Shown here piece by piece: positions 43,821-55,027 of a DNA stretch of 64,000 nt. Within the stretch, counting starts at the first letter, position 1, and every line of letters begins with the position of its first letter. The notes under the pieces are model-generated. The model saw nothing but the letters and a program-made list of their open reading frames with translations, did not search any database and had not been told where the DNA came from. A program made the translations under genes and the position numbers. The stretch lies in contig OY855913.1 of assembly GCA_963693305.1 (NCBI GenBank), positions 2,644,501-2,708,500 of the forward strand. Direction: 5' to 3'. The DNA is from Meandrina meandrites. Lineage: Eukaryota > Cnidaria > Anthozoa > Scleractinia > Meandrinidae.

Positions 43821-44930
43821 TCAGCAGATCGGCGGCAACCTTATAACAAATTTCTTTACTTCGGCATCAACAGACGGAGGGCGTGCGTTCGTTTCCTCGA
43901 CAGCTTGAATCGCTTCCGCTAACGAATCTTCGTGCTCCTTTAAAGTCATTTTTACTCCCGCTACTGGAGATGGTTGCCTTAGAAACACTGTAGGTTGTTG
44001 CGCGATAGCTTTAAAGACAGAATTTTTAATAACGTAACTATCCCGGCGTGGAATCCAAGTATTCTTATAGCCTGAGTAGAATAACGAAGGTGATCTAAGA
44101 TCGTTCATTTTGAACACAGAACAAACTTTGCTGTTTATAATGTTTCTGGGTGTGATATCGTATTTATCAGCCTTTGGCAGATGAAATACCGGTCGCGCAC
44201 CCTGCTTCCCGGTCTTTAATGAAACCGTATTTGAGCTTGTCCTTCGTATTTCCATTGATTCCGTTAAAATATTTTCGATGTCAGAACCCTCTGACGTTGA
44301 GTACCTTCGCTTCGACAGTTTGGTTCTTTTCTCTGTCATTTGACAATGAACTTGTTTGCGATGTTTGCTTAATCCCACTTTCTCTCTTAAATTCACCCGC
44401 TGTCCTTCTAGAATCGATCCTGAAAGTGGCAAAACACTTTGACCCTTGTCTTTAAAACTTTCTCTCGCGGATTCCAACTCGCCTTCGCTATTGTTTTCCA
44501 GATTCTGATCAGAAACAAAAGGTATCCGTTCTTGTGTAATTTCTAGAATGTTCGAAGTAACTTCGGGACGTGTATAAGAAGATGGTGATTTCTTGGTTGA
44601 ACTGCAGGTATCACCCCACTCCGTCGTTAGTTCGTGAAGCGAAAAATCAAAGCATTGTACTCCACGCAAAAGAACCTGCAAATTACTGTTCTCTTCATTA
44701 TTAACTCGTCTAGTTCTTGAAAGAATCGGCAACTTTAGCCGGTGGATTTCACAGTCTTCGACAGTCTTTGCTTCTGTTGATAATTCATTCCTAGACGTTT
44801 CCGCGTGTACGTCTTGGCTTAAAACTAGTTGGGTTGAACGTTTCTCTTCAACTTTCTCTGCCCTTCTTGGGCTAAACGGACTTGTTGTCGTGATAGATAT
44901 GTGAAGACCAGTGCTGACTCGTTGTTGCAT
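43821..44930 (-). CDS. Uncharacterised RLPPIC-family protein 3 (369 aa, intronless)
   Basis: Third paralogue, slightly longer because of extra Ser/Glu-rich linker sequence. The N-terminus differs (MQQRVSTG) but then gives HISITTTSPFSPRRAEK, aligned to SVTGTSPF in the others. Conserved blocks in order: LKLPILSRTRRVNNEEN, LQVLLRGVQCFDFSL, SILEGQRVNLREK, ARPVFHLPKADKYDITPRN, VCSVFKMNDLRS, YSGYKNTWIPRRD, PTVFLRQPSPVAGVK, LKEHEDS and the terminal VIRLPPIC. The central motif reads GVQCFDF instead of IRCYDF/VRCFDF, the most diverged version. The frame is intact from ATG to TGA. A 70-codon open frame (44933-45145) ends 2 nt before this start codon on the same strand. Function unknown; no recognised domain. 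Confidence 0.85.
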   Translation of the reverse strand: MQQRVSTGLHISITTTSPFSPRRAEKVEEKRSTQLVLSQDVHAETSRNELSTEAKTVEDCEIHRLKLPILSRTRRVNNEENSNLQVLLRGVQCFDFSLHELTTEWGDTCSSTKKSPSSYTRPEVTSNILEITQERIPFVSDQNLENNSEGELESARESFKDKGQSVLPLSGSILEGQRVNLREKVGLSKHRKQVHCQMTEKRTKLSKRRYSTSEGSDIENILTESMEIRRTSSNTVSLKTGKQGARPVFHLPKADKYDITPRNIINSKVCSVFKMNDLRSPSLFYSGYKNTWIPRRDSYVIKNSVFKAIAQQPTVFLRQPSPVAGVKMTLKEHEDSLAEAIQAVEETNARPPSVDAEVKKFVIRLPPIC

Positions 44931-44932
44931 CG

Positions 44933-45145
44933 CTATTGTTCGATTAAGTTCGATTGCACTCTTCTCTGAAAACTTAGGTCAACTCGACGAAACTTTGCGG
45001 AAATCTGTCTACATTCCTTGCTGCTTTCGGTTGACGCTCCACTAAGCCATGCAATGTCTACAACCAAAGATTTCTTTTCACGGCAATCGCTTCGTAAGTC
45101 TTTTAAGCCGTAAATGAACTGCGAACATGGGCTTTCGCGTCTCAA
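44933..45145 (-). other. Possible upstream ORF of RLPPIC-family gene 3
   Basis: Seventy codons from an ATG at 45145, with the stop codon ending 2 nt before the start codon of the downstream gene, same strand. The segment just before the downstream start (GAAGAGTGCAAT) matches the leader of family member 2 directly at its ATG, so the stretch is leader sequence in evolutionary terms. No protein similarity recognised. It is either an upstream ORF or chance. Confidence 0.3.
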
Positions 45146-45976
45146 AGGGTCATTAGTGTCTGAAAGAATCTGTTGTGTCGCCTTTGTGTTTGGGAAGAGC
45201 GCTGATTTGTACGGAATATATTAATAATCATCTTTGCATTGTTGCCAACCTTTGTTGGTATGACTACCTCTTACACGAACTTCATAACTCGCATCCAAAC
45301 AAAAGAGTGAGTCAAGTAAAAACGTGACTTGAGGTGATTTAAAATTATTGCTCAGCCTTGAGAACTGTAAACTGGTTTTTCAAATCAGTTGCTTGAGTTT
45401 TGATCTCTGTTGCAGTGCGACAACGGCCGAGGACAAAGATAGATGATATTTTAACTGCATCCTATTTTGCCCTGTTTGTTTTGCTTCAATAAGCCTAAAT
45501 ATTGACTCTTTTACAATCAACTAGAGACGAGCTCATCACTGAACGTCATGCATGAAATTATGAATTGGTACACTAAATTAGTGTAATGTAAACTTCGAGG
45601 AACGAGTTGACGGCTTCTTTTAATGCTTCCGTCTCGTTATGTTAACTGAGATCCTTGCTAAAAGGGAAAGCTTTTAGTTTTACAAGTTTCGGGGTACCAA
45701 TTCCAGCTAATTCCTTGTTTTACTACAAACCCAAATTTTGGATGAGCGAATATACATGTAGTCAACGACGCGCAGCAGAGTTGACTATCTCTATCGCTCA
45801 TAGAAAACGAGAGCGACTTGTTTTATCGTTTTGGTGGACACTCACAAACAGTCAAAAACCTATAATTTATCACTTCTTGTTTCTATCAGCCAAAGTGAAA
45901 TTTCCAAGAGAACATATCTGAGTATGTCTTATAAACAGCTTATAAAGAACACAACCTGAAATGTTCTCAGCAGATA
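45146..45976. other. Intergenic sequence between RLPPIC gene 3 and RFC2
   Basis: No gene supported. A TATA-like ATTAATATATT on the minus strand near 45215 could serve gene 3. Open frames here are short and unrecognised. Confidence 0.4.
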
Positions 45977-46217
45977 AGGTGGTGGCAAACGAGGACACAA
46001 TGTTGCGGACACATTGTGGCGGACACAAATGTTTCCCTGTTTGCCCGCGGGCAACATTTGTTGCGGACACAAAATTTGTGTCCGAGACACAAAAATGTTT
46101 CTGATTTCTTTCAGAAACATTCTGTGTCCGCAACAAATGTTTCCCCGTTTGCTCGCCCAAGGAAACATCATGAGCAACAATGTGTCCGCCACAATGTGTC
46201 CTCGTTTGCCACCACCT
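45977..46217. mobile_element. 241-bp palindromic MITE with TA duplication, upstream of RFC2
   Basis: The ends AGGTGGTGGCAAACGAGG and CCTCGTTTGCCACCACCT are exact complements flanked by TA on both sides, as for Tc1/mariner-type elements. The interior is built almost entirely of inverted words (GCGGACACA, TGTGTCCGC, AAATGTTTCC, GGAAACAT), so the whole can fold into a long hairpin. Open frames on both strands are palindrome artefacts. It lies about 280 bp upstream of the RFC2 start codon. Confidence 0.8.
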
Positions 46218-46460
46218 TAGACTAAGACGCAGGAGACGTCTGTGCGCAAGCTTAACTTTTCGAAATGCACCCTTTTCCGCCCTATGAGAAGCACCGCACT
46301 ACCCACGAACCCCAAAGCTCATGTCTACAAAAAAAGCAGACAACGCTTCGAGCAAACCAAAGGGAAGAAGTACCAACACTGTTGAGCGCCAAACCCTGGG
46401 GTCTCCTCAAGGGTCTCCATGGCAGCAGACAAATCCGCGGAAAATTGGGCCGAGTTTAAG

Positions 46461-46500
46461 TTTTGGCGCCAAATTATTTACACGTGACATAAACAAGATG
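46461..46500 (+). promoter_or_regulatory. RFC2 proximal promoter: E2F palindrome, E-box, YY1-like start site
   Basis: TTTTGGCGCCAAA (46461-46473) is a perfect palindromic E2F-type site. CACGTG (46481-46486) is an E-box. CAAGATGGCGGA at the start codon matches the YY1-type initiator common at metazoan promoters. S-phase control by E2F is expected for a clamp-loader gene. Confidence 0.65.
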
Positions 46501-49500
46501 GCGGACGAGATGGAAGTGGAGGCTGCGAGTTCGACGGCCGCAACAAGCTCAAAAACTTCCAAAGACGAGGCAATGGAAGTAGATTTACCACAAAAGGAAA
46601 ACGTCCCAACTAAAGGATCGTCTGGTCCAAGTACTAGCTCTACAAAACACTCTAAAGGCTTTGAACTTCCATGGTAAGTAATAAGCTTCGTGGGAGCTGC
46701 ACCTTCGTTCGCTAAATGAACTTTCTCAGCATCTCTACTCGTAAGATATTATTGTTTAAAAGCTTATTTTGCCTAAATTGATTAAGAAAGTGTTTTAGTT
46801 CTAGTGGTTCTAGTGTAAGTGACGTTTTTTAAAATTTTATTCCCGTAATTTTAAGTTTACCTCGTGAAAAACTTACAAAGGCAGTGTGAATGGTCTTGTG
46901 CAACCTGCATCTAGTGTAACCCTTCCAATGTAAATAAATTAAATAAATTACGTTTATTTAGACACAGCAGTATTTAAAGCTAGAAACTTGTGGGACCATG
47001 TATCGAGGGTAGCAAAGAGTTTATGCATGACGCATGTTAAGGGAAAAAATTAGACAGTGACGTGTAAAAATAGCGAGAAAAGAACACTGTGACGTGTGAA
47101 AACCAAGAAAGGAAGACTAGCGTGTGAAAACAGCGAGATTAGAAGTGAGATTCGTGAATTTTTTGTCTCAAGTATATGTGATACGTGAATTTGGTTAAAA
47201 GTTGTGCATGAAACAGGATCACCCCTCCCCCCCCCCCCCCCCCCCCCCCTTCAACTGCCACCCTCTATATTCCCGATCAAATTGGAATTTCAAAGTGCTG
47301 GTCTTTGCTGAGGGAGGAAAACTGGAGAACCTGGAGAAAAACCCTTAGAGCTGGGTTGAGAACCAACAACAGACTGAACTCACATATGAAGCCGGGTCTG
47401 GTAATCAAACCCGAGCCACATTGGTGGGATCGGACTCGAGCAATATTTTTTTCCGCTTGGCCCAGCCACTTAGCTCAATTAGCCTTAGCTATTTCTAAGT
47501 GGCTGTGCTCATTTTTTATTGTTAATTTTTTTCTCTTTGTATGTATTTATCAATTGTAAACTTTTCTGGGCACGAAATAAAAGATTGTTGTTGTTGTTGT
47601 TGTTGTTGTTGCACTCTCACCACTGTGTCACCCCTGCTCTGCTTACGGCCCAACTGACACAACCATATTGGACTAATCTGAACTGTTCCAGAAAAGCTGT
47701 CCAGCCCAGTACTTGCCAAGACTTTTTCACAACTTTCCAACAAAAACAAGTTCATTGAAAGTGGCATGACAAAGTGCTTATTGACTGAGTTAGGTTACAA
47801 GTCTGACAGGAAAATTCTTGTCTCTGTCATTTTTTAAGGGCTTTGTTGCACTCAGTCCATATACCATGACATCAGGCCAAATATTTCCTACCTGGCCTTC
47901 CTACTCAGTTGATAAGCTGTGCTTTTATTTGTTTTCAGGGTAGAGAAATACAGACCAACCAAACTTCATGAAATAGTTGGAAATGAGGAAACTGTCAGTC
48001 GTTTAGAGGTACTGTCTTTACTTACACACTCCACTCTTAAACTCTCAAATTGATATTTTCCCAAGGAGTGGGAATTAAAAAGAGCAGAACTGTTTCCTTC
48101 AAGGGGGGATGTTGTCCTTGATTTGTTTTGATTCTCAGAGGCAATATGACCCTTTTAGCTACTTTTGTGGTAATTGAAGGGAATGTTTCAATCCAAAAAA
48201 TTAAATGCATGGAAACATTAACTGCACGGGAAATAGAAATGTCCAGTTGTCTAAGATGCTGGGCAAGGGTCCAATGATGATCATTAAAAAACTAAACTGA
48301 GAAAGCATGCAATATTATTCTGGGCAAGAGAGAGAGCTGCTTGTTCAAAAAACAGGCTGATTTTTTTTTTCAACCCCATTAACATGGTGATCACAAAATT
48401 GGTTAACTACTTCTAACACATGAAGCCCTTGCTTTGCTACACAGGGGCTACAATGCGACAATAAAGCCTGAAGACTTGTCCACTTATTGTATTGAATTTA
48501 TAGCTTTTAAATAAATATATTTTATCTTTTATTAAAATAGGTTTTTGCAGAGCAGGGAAATGTTCCAAATATCATTATTGCTGTAAGTAAAGCCTTGGTT
48601 GTCAATTCATGCTTTACTTTTGTATTGTAGATAAAAATATCAGCTTGCAACTGTAATTCAGAGCTGGCAAAACATTACTTTCTCCCCCTTAACCAGGCAG
48701 GCTGCAAAGATTGATAGACTGTACTTTTTAACACCAACAAAGCAACTCATATGGCATCTTACTGGGATTTATTACAAGGGTTGCTGTACATTCTTAAATG
48801 TATAAAATGTTTTTGGTAAATGTACAAAAAGTCATATTTTTTCCAGGGTCCTCCTGGTACAGGGAAAACTACAAGTATCTTGTGTCTGGCCAGAGCTCTT
48901 CTGGGCACATCATTCAAAGATGCTGTGCTGGAATTGAATGCATCTAATGACAGGTATGTAAAAATTACCAATAACAAGCTTTTATTTCCCCTTTGATCGC
49001 ATAGAAAGATTTTTTGTACAAAATTGCATATTAAAAGAGATAGAGAGAGGGGTCTGGATACCTGAAACAACTAGAGAGTTAAAAAGGGCAGGCAGTCAGA
49101 TCTTCAAATATGTTAATACAGGTTTAGGTCATTACACATGCATACAACAAAGAACACACAGTGGGCACTAGATAATAGCCAAATAAGCTAAAATGGATTA
49201 AATAGGAGGATTATAGACCAAAAACTAATTATCATTATTATAATTATAATTGTAATTATTATTTTAATAGACTTAGTTGGACAAGATTGAGAGAACATAA
49301 TTTAATCATGTAACAGTATTAAACAGGAAGCCATGAAAGTATGCTTCGCATCCCCCCCCCCCCCCCCCCCCCTTGACCTGTACCCTGCCCCATCCCCCGT
49401 TTCTCTCGTACACATAAACCACTGGCAGTGTTGCAATTTTTTATGACTTGGCAATCTCAGAGTAATACAATTTTATTATTGTTGCAGAGGAATCGATGTG

Positions 49501-52500
49501 GTGCGTAACAAAATAAAGATGTTTGCTCAGCAGAAAGTAACGTTACCAAAAGGCAGACACAAAATTATAATTTTGGATGAAGCTGACAGGTGTGTTGAGG
49601 ATGGTGCTGCTTCCCTAACTTAAACAATAAATATTGAAATAATTTATGACAAATTCTATTATTTCACTATTGCGCCATTTTAACATATTAGGGCAAAAGA
49701 ACGTGCAAAGTATGCCACTTGATTACACTGTAGAACAGGGCAAATATATGGACTGAAAGTGGTGCGACAAAATGGCTGAACCAAACTTAATTTTTTAGTG
49801 TTGGTATAATAAATCCCTTATTTGATGGTCTGACATATAATACGAGCAGACATTTTGCTCATTGCTACTATATTTCCTCACCACTTTGGGGCTTGGAAAA
49901 ATACTGCGCAACTCGCAAAATATCTGCGTGTTTCATATGTTGAACCATCGAATAACTAAGGTGTATGTATTTAATTGAAAGAGTTGAACATGATATGTAC
50001 ATGTATATTGAAGTTTGCAGCATGTGCAGGTGTGATGACATACTTTGCAGTCACTGATTTACACAGACAATTAACTCTAGCATAATAGGCATGCAGAGAG
50101 CTACACAGCTATAACTCTGCGTGACTAATGGCCTGCTTGCTAACTGCATTTTCTTTGCTGCATAGCATGACAGATGGGGCACAACAGGCTCTTAGAAGAA
50201 CAATGGAAATCTACTCCAAAACTACACGGTTTGCTCTGGCATGCAATACTTCTGACAAAATTATTGGTGGGTATTGTTTGTTATGTGTGAGGTTTAGTGG
50301 CCTAATGGTCATTGGTAATTTGCTGGACTCCACATCAAGCAGTCCAGATTTGAGCCTTGGCCAAGATCACTGCGTTACGTTCTTGGGCAAGTCGCAAATT
50401 AAACTACTTGGTTTTACCCTGCAGTGGAGTAGCATCCTATCCTAAGCAAAAGAAACTAGAGTTAAAGGGATACCGTCAACTAGTGTCCTTTGCGAGCCTC
50501 TGTTGTTGTTGTTCTTGATGTTGCACGAAAATATGAGCCAAACCAGGTCAAAAATGAGACATTTAAATCAGCTAAAGAAATAATGTTTAAATTCTGGAGA
50601 TATTGGACGTTAAAAACACAACATGCAGTTTGATGAAAGTTATCCGTTCCACAAAAGATCCGTAATTTCTGTATTACAGAAATTGCACAAAGCAATATGG
50701 TTGATGGTGGCCCTTTCAGAATAGAATATAATATTTGTTTAATGTGCTGTAACAGAATTGCATTTAGTATAACATTAATAAATTCATTATTTCAGAGGCT
50801 ATCCAGTCAAGATGTGCTGTTTTGCGATACTCAAGATTGACTGATGCACAGGTCTTACACAGATTGTTAGAAGTCTGTGAAAAGGAACAGGTCAGATTTT
50901 GTATAATTGTTGTTTTTTTGTTGTTGTGTGTTTGCTAAACATAAATTTTCATGTGTGGTTGAATTCTTGCAACATTTTCTGATCAATCACATATACAACA
51001 GCTTCATGGTGCTAATACATGCCAAGAGTAGCAGTTTTCATTTTTCTAGCTCAAAGAATTTAAATTGACTTATAGAAATGCCCAGCCTGAGCACAACGTT
51101 CTGCTAAGTAACCTTTAGGGTATTATTTGTCATGAGTTTCTAAGAGTTGATTCAATTTTCTGTTATCAGGTTACCAAAACTGATGATGGATTGGAGGCAA
51201 TTGTCTTTACTGCCCAAGGTGATATGAGACAGGTAGGAAGCCAAAGAACAGAACTGCATAGACATTCTATAAAACTATTAAGATGATTGACACATGTTAA
51301 AGAGTTTTATTGGGACGTTAAATCACAGCTTTATTTGAATCAGTGCCCACCTCCTCGCTTTTTATGATGGCAGGTGCTTACGGAAGATGGTTCACAGAGC
51401 CTTTGTGGCTAGGATGCTTTCGAACACCTTCTTTAGAAGATATTAAAAACCCTGTCAGTGGAAATCTGAAAAAAAGACCAAGCTCTGTGGAAAATTACGA
51501 GTCAAGAAATAGTAGCCTTCAACTGAACAGGGCTTTGTGCACCACATTGAATTTCCACTCTTTGGAATACCACAATGATATTGAAGTTTTTTAACTGTAA
51601 TTTTTTTCAGGCCATTAACAACCTTCAATCAACATTTTATGGATTTGGATTTGTCAACAGTGAAAACGTATTTAAGGTATTTTTTTATGATGAATGCTTT
51701 TCCATTGATAGGTTAAAATAATGATACTTATGTCAGTAGGTTAATGGCTTGCCATGTAGCAATCACCGGAGAGTTAAAAGGCAGTCATTTTGAAATGCAC
51801 TAATGCATTTTTTCGGGTGCTGAAACAGAAACTTTTATTAGCTACATGTATGAAGTTTTTGTTGGTTGAATAACATTACAAAGTCAAGAGCAAAACACTC
51901 GGCTCATTGACGTTTTGTTCAAATAAGTATTTCGCATTTTTGGAGCTCTATAACTCGTTATTAAACCCGTCAAACTTGTCCAGCATGCTCGAACTGATCA
52001 GAGCGAAGATAGCTTCTAAACCAATCAATTTGGCTCCTAAGAGTTTTCCCGCGCTTACCACTCGCTGTTTTCCCGCGATTTGCACCCTCTATAATTTTTC
52101 CCCCGCTTAGAACCCGCGACTTTTCCCGCGCTTTTTGTCCGCTCGGTTTGCTTGGTTTGACCGTGTCGCGTTTCCTGAGCGCTAACCAACGAAGGCAAAC
52201 GTGCTTTCCTTCCACGAAATAAGAACAAACCCGATGCCAGTCTTAACTTGAATTTGGCAGCGCTTTCTGTGCTCGACATCAGTTGCTTGTTTTTGCGTCG
52301 GGTTCTCAAAGGATTATTGTGTTTGTTCTGATTGGCTAGCTGTTGTTTAGTTTTGGCCCAACGATAACAGCTCAGTCTATATACAATATTGATGGTTGCC
52401 TTTGCGATTTATACCACCGTGCGTTTCAGGTTTGTGACGAGCCACATCCTCTGCTCATTCGAGAGATGATCAAATCCTGTTCAACTGGGGACATAGACGA

Positions 52501-53266
52501 GGCGTATAAGGTCCTTTCGCATTTGTGGTACATGGGGTATGCCTCAGAGGACATTATAACCAACATCTTCCGGGTGTGCAAGAACTATCAAATGGCCGAG
52601 TATCTTAAATTGGAGTTCATAAAGGTACTATACTGAGAAATACCTACAGAGTAAGAATATAAGCTTGGTTGACGTTTTCCAAACGATGTAGAATTTGGTT
52701 ATTTGACGTTGTTGTTAGAGAATGTCTTAGGACTTCACCAAGACGTTTAAAGGACGTGCAGTGCTATGCATGCATGTGGTAATCTGACCGTTAAACGCTC
52801 GTTTAGTGACGTTCTAATTGCCAGCGCAACTGTGCTTAAAGGTGCCTAGTAACAAGTATCGGTAGCAAGCAAACAGAAACGTGCCTGTTTAGTCAAAGAA
52901 CGAACGCTCTAAAAAATGCCACTCAATCATTTGGTCTTGGCAATGTAACGTCTTGCTTTGCAATCATTATCTGCGGGCCTACATAGTCTATAATAATTCT
53001 TGGGGCTTGGAGGTTTCTTTAAAAAATTACCATAGTCAAAAACTATCAGATAGTGTTGGCTTTGCCAAATATCTTTTCCTTCTTGCCCTACTCGTTGCAA
53101 GGTCGAACAACTTAATTATTTTAGTAGTAAAAATAATACATTTTCTTTCGTCTCCCAGGAAATCGGCTATACACACATGAGGATAGTGGAAGGTGTAAAC
53201 AGCTTGCTTCAGTTGTCTGGTTTGTTAGCCCGGATGTGTAGTAAGGTGACGTCACAGGACAGCTGA
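46498..53266 (+). CDS. RFC2: Replication factor C subunit 2
   Basis: Eleven exons splice in frame to 374 residues (human RFC2 has 354): 46498-46673, 47939-48008, 48541-48582, 48847-48953, 49488-49589, 50166-50266, 50796-50890, 51170-51232, 51611-51676, 52430-52624, 53159-53266. A Ser/Thr/Glu-rich N-terminal extension of about 55 residues precedes [18 protein letters not shown]. Then come Walker [10 protein letters not shown], the [14 protein letters not shown] segment, Walker [18 protein letters not shown], sensor 1 (ACNTSDKII) and the SRC box with its arginine finger (QSRCAVLRY). The lid and collar domains follow ([31 protein letters not shown]) to the C-terminus. RFC2 is an AAA+ small subunit of the RFC1-5 clamp loader and of the Rad17, Ctf18 and Elg1 variants. 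It loads PCNA at primer ends in the nucleus. All ATPase motifs are intact. Confidence 0.97.
47222..47249. repeat. C homopolymer run
   Basis: A long C run in RFC2 intron 1; a similar one in intron 4 spans 49351-49372. Lengths are assembly-sensitive. Confidence 0.9.
47300..47640 (-). repeat. SINE family 2 copy interrupted by a GTT-tailed retroposon
   Basis: A GGAGAACCTGGAGAAAAACCC block and a TCAAACCCGAGCCACATTGG block (a B-box on the minus strand) lead to about 47445. The matching A-box end (CACTCTCACCACTGTGTC) resumes only at about 47611. The intervening 165 bp end in AAATAAAAGATT plus GTT repeats, a typical retroposon 3' end. A second family-2 copy lies at 62268-62420. Confidence 0.5.
50290..50445 (+). 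repeat. SINE family 1, diverged copy
   Basis: TGGCCTAATGGTCATTGG and a degenerate B-box precede CACTGCGTTACGTTCTTGGGC and AGTAGCATCCTATCC. It lies in RFC2 intron 6, starting 24 bp after the donor. Confidence 0.6.
52044..52130 (+). promoter_or_regulatory. Three TTTTCCCGCG (E2F-like) motifs in RFC2 intron 9
   Basis: Exact TTTTCCCGCG occurs at 52044-52053, 52068-52077 and 52121-52130 within a locally GC-richer block. It matches the E2F consensus TTTSSCGC. Whether this is a regulatory cluster or a dispersed repeat cannot be decided from one window. Confidence 0.4.
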
Positions 53267-54246
53267 GTAACCACGCGCGTGGCAATCAAAAGATGAACGC
53301 ACGTGACCTGTAGCAATACAACGGCCGTAAAACGACAACAGAAAAGAAAATGACGAAGACGTAACGGATTTTGTACCAAGTGCGACTCTATTCTTCATGA
53401 ACTTGCTAAATGCTGTTACTCGTTTTGGGCTCCTACCGTTATTTACTTGCTGTCAATGTTTGAAACAGAATTCAACAGAAGATATGTCTCCAGAGAGCCG
53501 AAATATAACATATGTAACTAGAGCAATGTAATTGTATACAGGAGTAAAAACTGAATAGAAATATAAATAACTCGCAACTGATTCTATTCAGTAGAAAGCG
53601 ACCTTCATGTAAAGTTATCAATATTGTAAAACCAAAGCGTTCAGTGTAACTGCATTCCAGGTCAGAAGTATTGAATTTAGCTTTGTGTTGTAATACTTCC
53701 CTTACTCTCCATCTCCAACACTCGATAAATGTTGAATACCCTTTTGTCGCGTGCGCGCGTAACATTTTGTCGCATTGGTTACAGATAATGCACCCAAAGT
53801 TCACCGCGTGTCTTCACTTTAGTAGTAAAAGCGTTAAATGAACCAACCAGCAAACCATTAGCTACTAAAGAAAGTACGATTACAAGTAGAAAATAGTTAA
53901 TGCTGCCTTTTTCGTTTGTAATGTGCTCGGCCAAAGTGTCGACGGAATTGTGTTTCTGTGACCACAGATACACTGATCGACATTTTGTTTTCTACGTCCT
54001 GTAAATATCCGATCTGCCCATAGTTGATCTATGATCTGCCTAAAGGTTCGGTATGTGCATGTATGTAGTAAACTATAACGACTATAAACACGTCTGCCAA
54101 CCAGTCAGAAGGGTGATTTTCCACTGGAAAAAATGTTTTTCTCACACACGTTCGTTCAGTTCAGCTAACTTGGGTGAAAATGATTTACGTAACAGTCGTC
54201 AAAAGAAAGTGGTTGGGAAGGTGTTCAACTAAACCTAGTAAAAACC

Positions 54247-54380
54247 CAGCCTCGTCCCCAAGCCACTTCGCGCTATGTGAGTGAGCGAAGGAGGCTTGGA
54301 ACTGAGGGCGAATTCTCCCGGCAAGCTTGACGGGTGACGTCACATCCCGACTCGCCGGGGACGACTGGGGACGAGGCTGG
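54247..54380. mobile_element. 134-bp MITE
   Basis: CAGCCTCGTCCCC at the left and GGGGACGAGGCTG at the right are exact complements enclosing a GC-richer core with GTGACGTCAC. There is no ORF. The target duplication is not clear. Confidence 0.6.
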
Positions 54381-54967
54381 TAAGTCTGTAAGTCTGGTAA
54401 AACGGGTTGCATTACCAATACATGCATTTTGTGAGTTCCCTAGCTAAACAAATATCGGCTGAATCTTCCTGTGGTAAAATTCCGTTGGCATTATGTCATC
54501 GACAAGTAAACTCACGGGAACTTTTAATGGGAATCAGGAAATAATAATTATTCTCCGGCAACGGCAGAGAATCATTTTAACATCTTCCGTTGTGCGAGGA
54601 AAGAAAATCGACAACCAGCTGGATGTTCCAATCACCGACATTTTTATAGAAAACCTTGGCGATAAAGTTTATTAGTGCAAGCGGATTCGTGACAAGCTTG
54701 TTTTGCGTGGTTTACTTTATCTTCCGCATTTTCAACCAGATGTTGTTAAACGCAACATCACCTTACGATATATTTTAAAAATAGCCCACACTTACGAAAT
54801 TATTTGACGTTATTTTTCGAAAATCGTAACGATACTCATATGTGACCAGGAAGGCCTTGTCTGTAACAGATATCCTGCGATTCACGTAGCTTGCTAAGGT
54901 TTGTCCGATGTCTCTATCTGTAATACGCGTTTCATTGATATTTTGAATTATCCTGCCCAATGTTGCT

Positions 54968-55027
54968 GAATATCGTCTGATTTCAGTCCACTCGACTTCC
55001 TAGTCGGTCAAGTATCAGACGATATTC
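54968..55027. repeat. Perfect 14-bp-arm hairpin
   Basis: GAATATCGTCTGAT (54968-54981) and ATCAGACGATATTC (55014-55027) are exact complements around a 32-nt loop that can pair further (GACTTCCTAGTCGG). It could be a small MITE or a structured RNA. Confidence 0.6.

Noticed and set aside
46014..46225. Open frames in the RFC2 upstream palindrome
   Set aside because: Similar frames occur on both strands because the sequence is an inverted repeat.
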